Positions 5,046 to 6,421 of a stretch of 6,421 nucleotides of DNA are shown here, one piece after another; the stretch's first letter is position 1, and every line of letters starts with the position of its first letter. The notes under the pieces were generated by a model, which was not told the DNA's origin, did no database searches, and saw nothing but the letters and a program-made list of their open reading frames with translations. The stretch spans positions 1 to 6,421 of the forward strand of contig JAGWST010000099.1 of the NCBI GenBank assembly GCA_028869325.1, written 5' to 3'. Made by a program: the position numbers and the translations under genes. The stretch comes from a bacterium (GTDB taxonomy: Bacteria; Vulcanimicrobiota; Vulcanimicrobiia; Vulcanimicrobiales; SCRA01).

Positions 5046-6421
5046 TTAGTAATGGTGCGGCCCAAACCGGGCCGGCACGAAGTGACCTGAAAGGATATGC
5101 TGGAACCTTCCCGGCCGAATCAAGCCGGCCGTGCGGCGCAGCACGGAGGCGCCCACCATCGAGGGCAGCTTCCAAGAGTAGACGTCGCCGAGGTTGTCGA
5201 CCGCGTAGACGCCGCTCGGGACCACGGCCGGACCGGCATAGAAGTACCCCAGAAGATCCGTCGGACTTGCCTGCCAGAGAATATGGCAACCGTCGTCGAA
5301 CGCGATGAAGGTTGGCGCGGCGCTCGCTCCACCGGCTGGGATGTCGTTGTCGAGCGCCGCGAAGCCGATGCCTTTGACGAACGCGGCGTAGCTGAAAAGC
5401 TCCGGGTTGCTCTCGGTGAAGCTGCACGTCTTCGACCCACCGCCGACGGGAAAGAGGTCGAGGTCCATGTTGAAGCAGCCGTTGCCAGTCGCGCAGGTGT
5501 TATAGCCGGAGGAGACGGCGATGACACTGCCGTCCGTCGTCGGCGTCCAGATCGCGCCGTTCCCTGGCACGATGTTGCCGTTGACCTTCGTATGGATGAA
5601 CGGCGGGCCGTTCGGCGTCAGCAGCGAATAGCCATAGTAGTTGCCGTTCTTGCCCTCGAAGTAGAGGTTGCCGCCCCAGATGAGTTGACCGCCGCCAACG
5701 TCCTCGTCCTCGCTCGCGCCATCATACGTCGTCGCTCCACCCACCTGAACGCTCAAGGTGAGCGTAGAGGGCTCCAGCGCGAGAACGCTGTCTTGATACG
5801 TCTGCGCGCCTTTTGTGTTGCCCGTTCCGAAGTAGAGCTTCTGGCCGTCATAGCTGATGGGCGACCAGCTCGCGCCGCCTAGGCACGGAGTGCCCAACGT
5901 GCACGATGGCACGACGGAGAATGCGTTGGGGATCGGCTGGCCGCTCCCTTCATCGAAGGCCGCCACGCCGCCGCTCACGTAGCCCGTGTCGAGGTCTCCG
6001 CCGGAGATCCCTTGGAAGACCCGCCCGTTGACTACCAGCGGCTCACCGCGCATATTTCCGTGCGCGAGCGGTTGCGTCATCCAGAGCGTCGCTCCGCTCA
6101 TCGCATCCAGCGCGGCAAGATACCCACCGGTCGCGCCGGATGTCGTTGTCGTGCCCCAGACGGGGATGAAGAGCCTCCCATCGGCGAGCATCGGCGTTCC
6201 CCAAACTCCCGCGACGCCGGAGGAGACGGGCAGGCTCCTCTGCCAAATGAGGCTGCCCGTGTCGCGATTGAGTGCGCTGACAACGCCGCAGACATCCGCA
6301 ACGTAAACGGCGCCGTTTGCCACCAGCGGACTCGCCTCATCGGCAACCACGGGAACGGCCTGCGCGGTCTTGACGCAGTTGGGGTCGGGATTGGTGCGCC
6401 AGAGAAGCCTCAGCGATGCGA
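5046..6421 (-). CDS. PQQ-like beta-propeller repeat protein (N-terminal part outside window)
   Basis: A leftward coding frame of 458 whole codons, still open at the right edge. A GTG at 6350 could be taken as a start, but the codons from 6351 to 6419 continue without a stop and encode LLWRTNPDPNC and other propeller-like sequence, so the true start lies outside. Repeated blade endings of the PQQ_2/outer-membrane-BamB type are visible: GVVSALNRDTGSLIW (about 6287-6243), GYLAALDAMSGATLW, GGVAAFDEGSGQP, SVLALEPSTLTL, and near the end APTFIAFDDGCHILW and GVYAVDNLGDVYSW. Such folds occur in PQQ quinoproteins, BamB and other secreted scaffolds; I see no motif proving quinone binding or dehydrogenase activity. 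Eight cysteines in the visible part (including CTLGTPC and CATGNGC) fit a disulfide-bonded protein outside the cytoplasm. The C-terminus is Arg/His-rich and ends HHY before TAA. Confidence 0.88.
   Translation of the reverse strand, partial: ASLRLLWRTNPDPNCVKTAQAVPVVADEASPLVANGAVYVADVCGVVSALNRDTGSLIWQRSLPVSSGVAGVWGTPMLADGRLFIPVWGTTTTSGATGGYLAALDAMSGATLWMTQPLAHGNMRGEPLVVNGRVFQGISGGDLDTGYVSGGVAAFDEGSGQPIPNAFSVVPSCTLGTPCLGGASWSPISYDGQKLYFGTGNTKGAQTYQDSVLALEPSTLTLSVQVGGATTYDGASEDEDVGGGQLIWGGNLYFEGKNGNYYGYSLLTPNGPPFIHTKVNGNIVPGNGAIWTPTTDGSVIAVSSGYNTCATGNGCFNMDLDLFPVGGGSKTCSFTESNPELFSYAAFVKGIGFAALDNDIPAGGASAAPTFIAFDDGCHILWQASPTDLLGYFYAGPAVVPSGVYAVDNLGDVYSWKLPSMVGASVLRRTAGLIRPGRFQHILSGHFVPARFGPHHY

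Noticed and set aside
5110..5131. Repeated CGGCCG/CCGGCC blocks in the propeller gene
   Set aside because: Short GC-rich words within coding sequence; expected at this base composition.
5097..5882. Plus-strand frame of 261 codons opposite the propeller gene
   Set aside because: The minus strand encodes clear PQQ-type blade repeats; this frame has no motifs and no SD.
1..6421. CRISPR array, tandem repeats or mobile element ends
   Set aside because: No regularly spaced repeats, terminal inverted repeats or transposase-like proteins were found when reading both strands.

Overview
This is a GC-rich bacterial fragment (roughly two thirds G+C by eye) carrying ordinary chromosomal genes, tightly packed on both strands. 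The tRNA-Leu has an encoded CCA tail, starts include GTG and TTG, and recognisable Shine-Dalgarno (SD) sequences precede three genes. The gene mix is an acyl-CoA dehydrogenase, a MOSC protein, a YjfB-like small protein, a DUF255 thioredoxin protein and a PQQ-type beta-propeller. It would fit a high-GC, poorly cultured lineage such as Eremiobacterota, Dormibacterota or Chloroflexota, but that is a guess; no marker gene settles it. No transposase, integrase, phage gene or CRISPR array is visible.

Left part (1-1711): the 3' two thirds of an acyl-CoA dehydrogenase runs rightward and ends at 798. Facing it on the minus strand is a leftward series: tRNA-Leu(CAG) (1625-1711), a 61-codon YjfB-like gene with a TTG start and strong SD (1416-1601), and a MOSC-domain gene (816-1406). 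Only 23 bp separate the tRNA from the small gene and 9 bp separate the two protein genes, so one transcript could carry all three. The two convergent stop codons, at 798 and 816, lie symmetrically inside an imperfect inverted repeat.

Middle part (1712-4819): divergent from the tRNA are three closely spaced rightward genes. They are a LysR-type regulator of the CysL/CbbR-like kind, a 94-residue protein with three predicted membrane segments, and a 597-residue DUF255/YyaL-type protein with a CHWC thioredoxin-like motif. Spacings of 14 and 31 bp suggest an operon, but no target or substrate can be read from the sequence.

Right part (4786-6421): leftward genes enter from the right edge. A PQQ-like beta-propeller protein, cut by the window end, is followed 59 bp later by a 66-residue single-pass membrane protein with a perfect AGGAGG SD. 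The 3' end of this small gene overlaps the 3' end of the DUF255 gene by 34 bp and contains an 18-nt perfect palindrome.

I do not see a clear new biological system. The best leads are the tRNA-Leu/YjfB-like/MOSC linkage and the two unassigned small membrane proteins on either side of the DUF255 gene.
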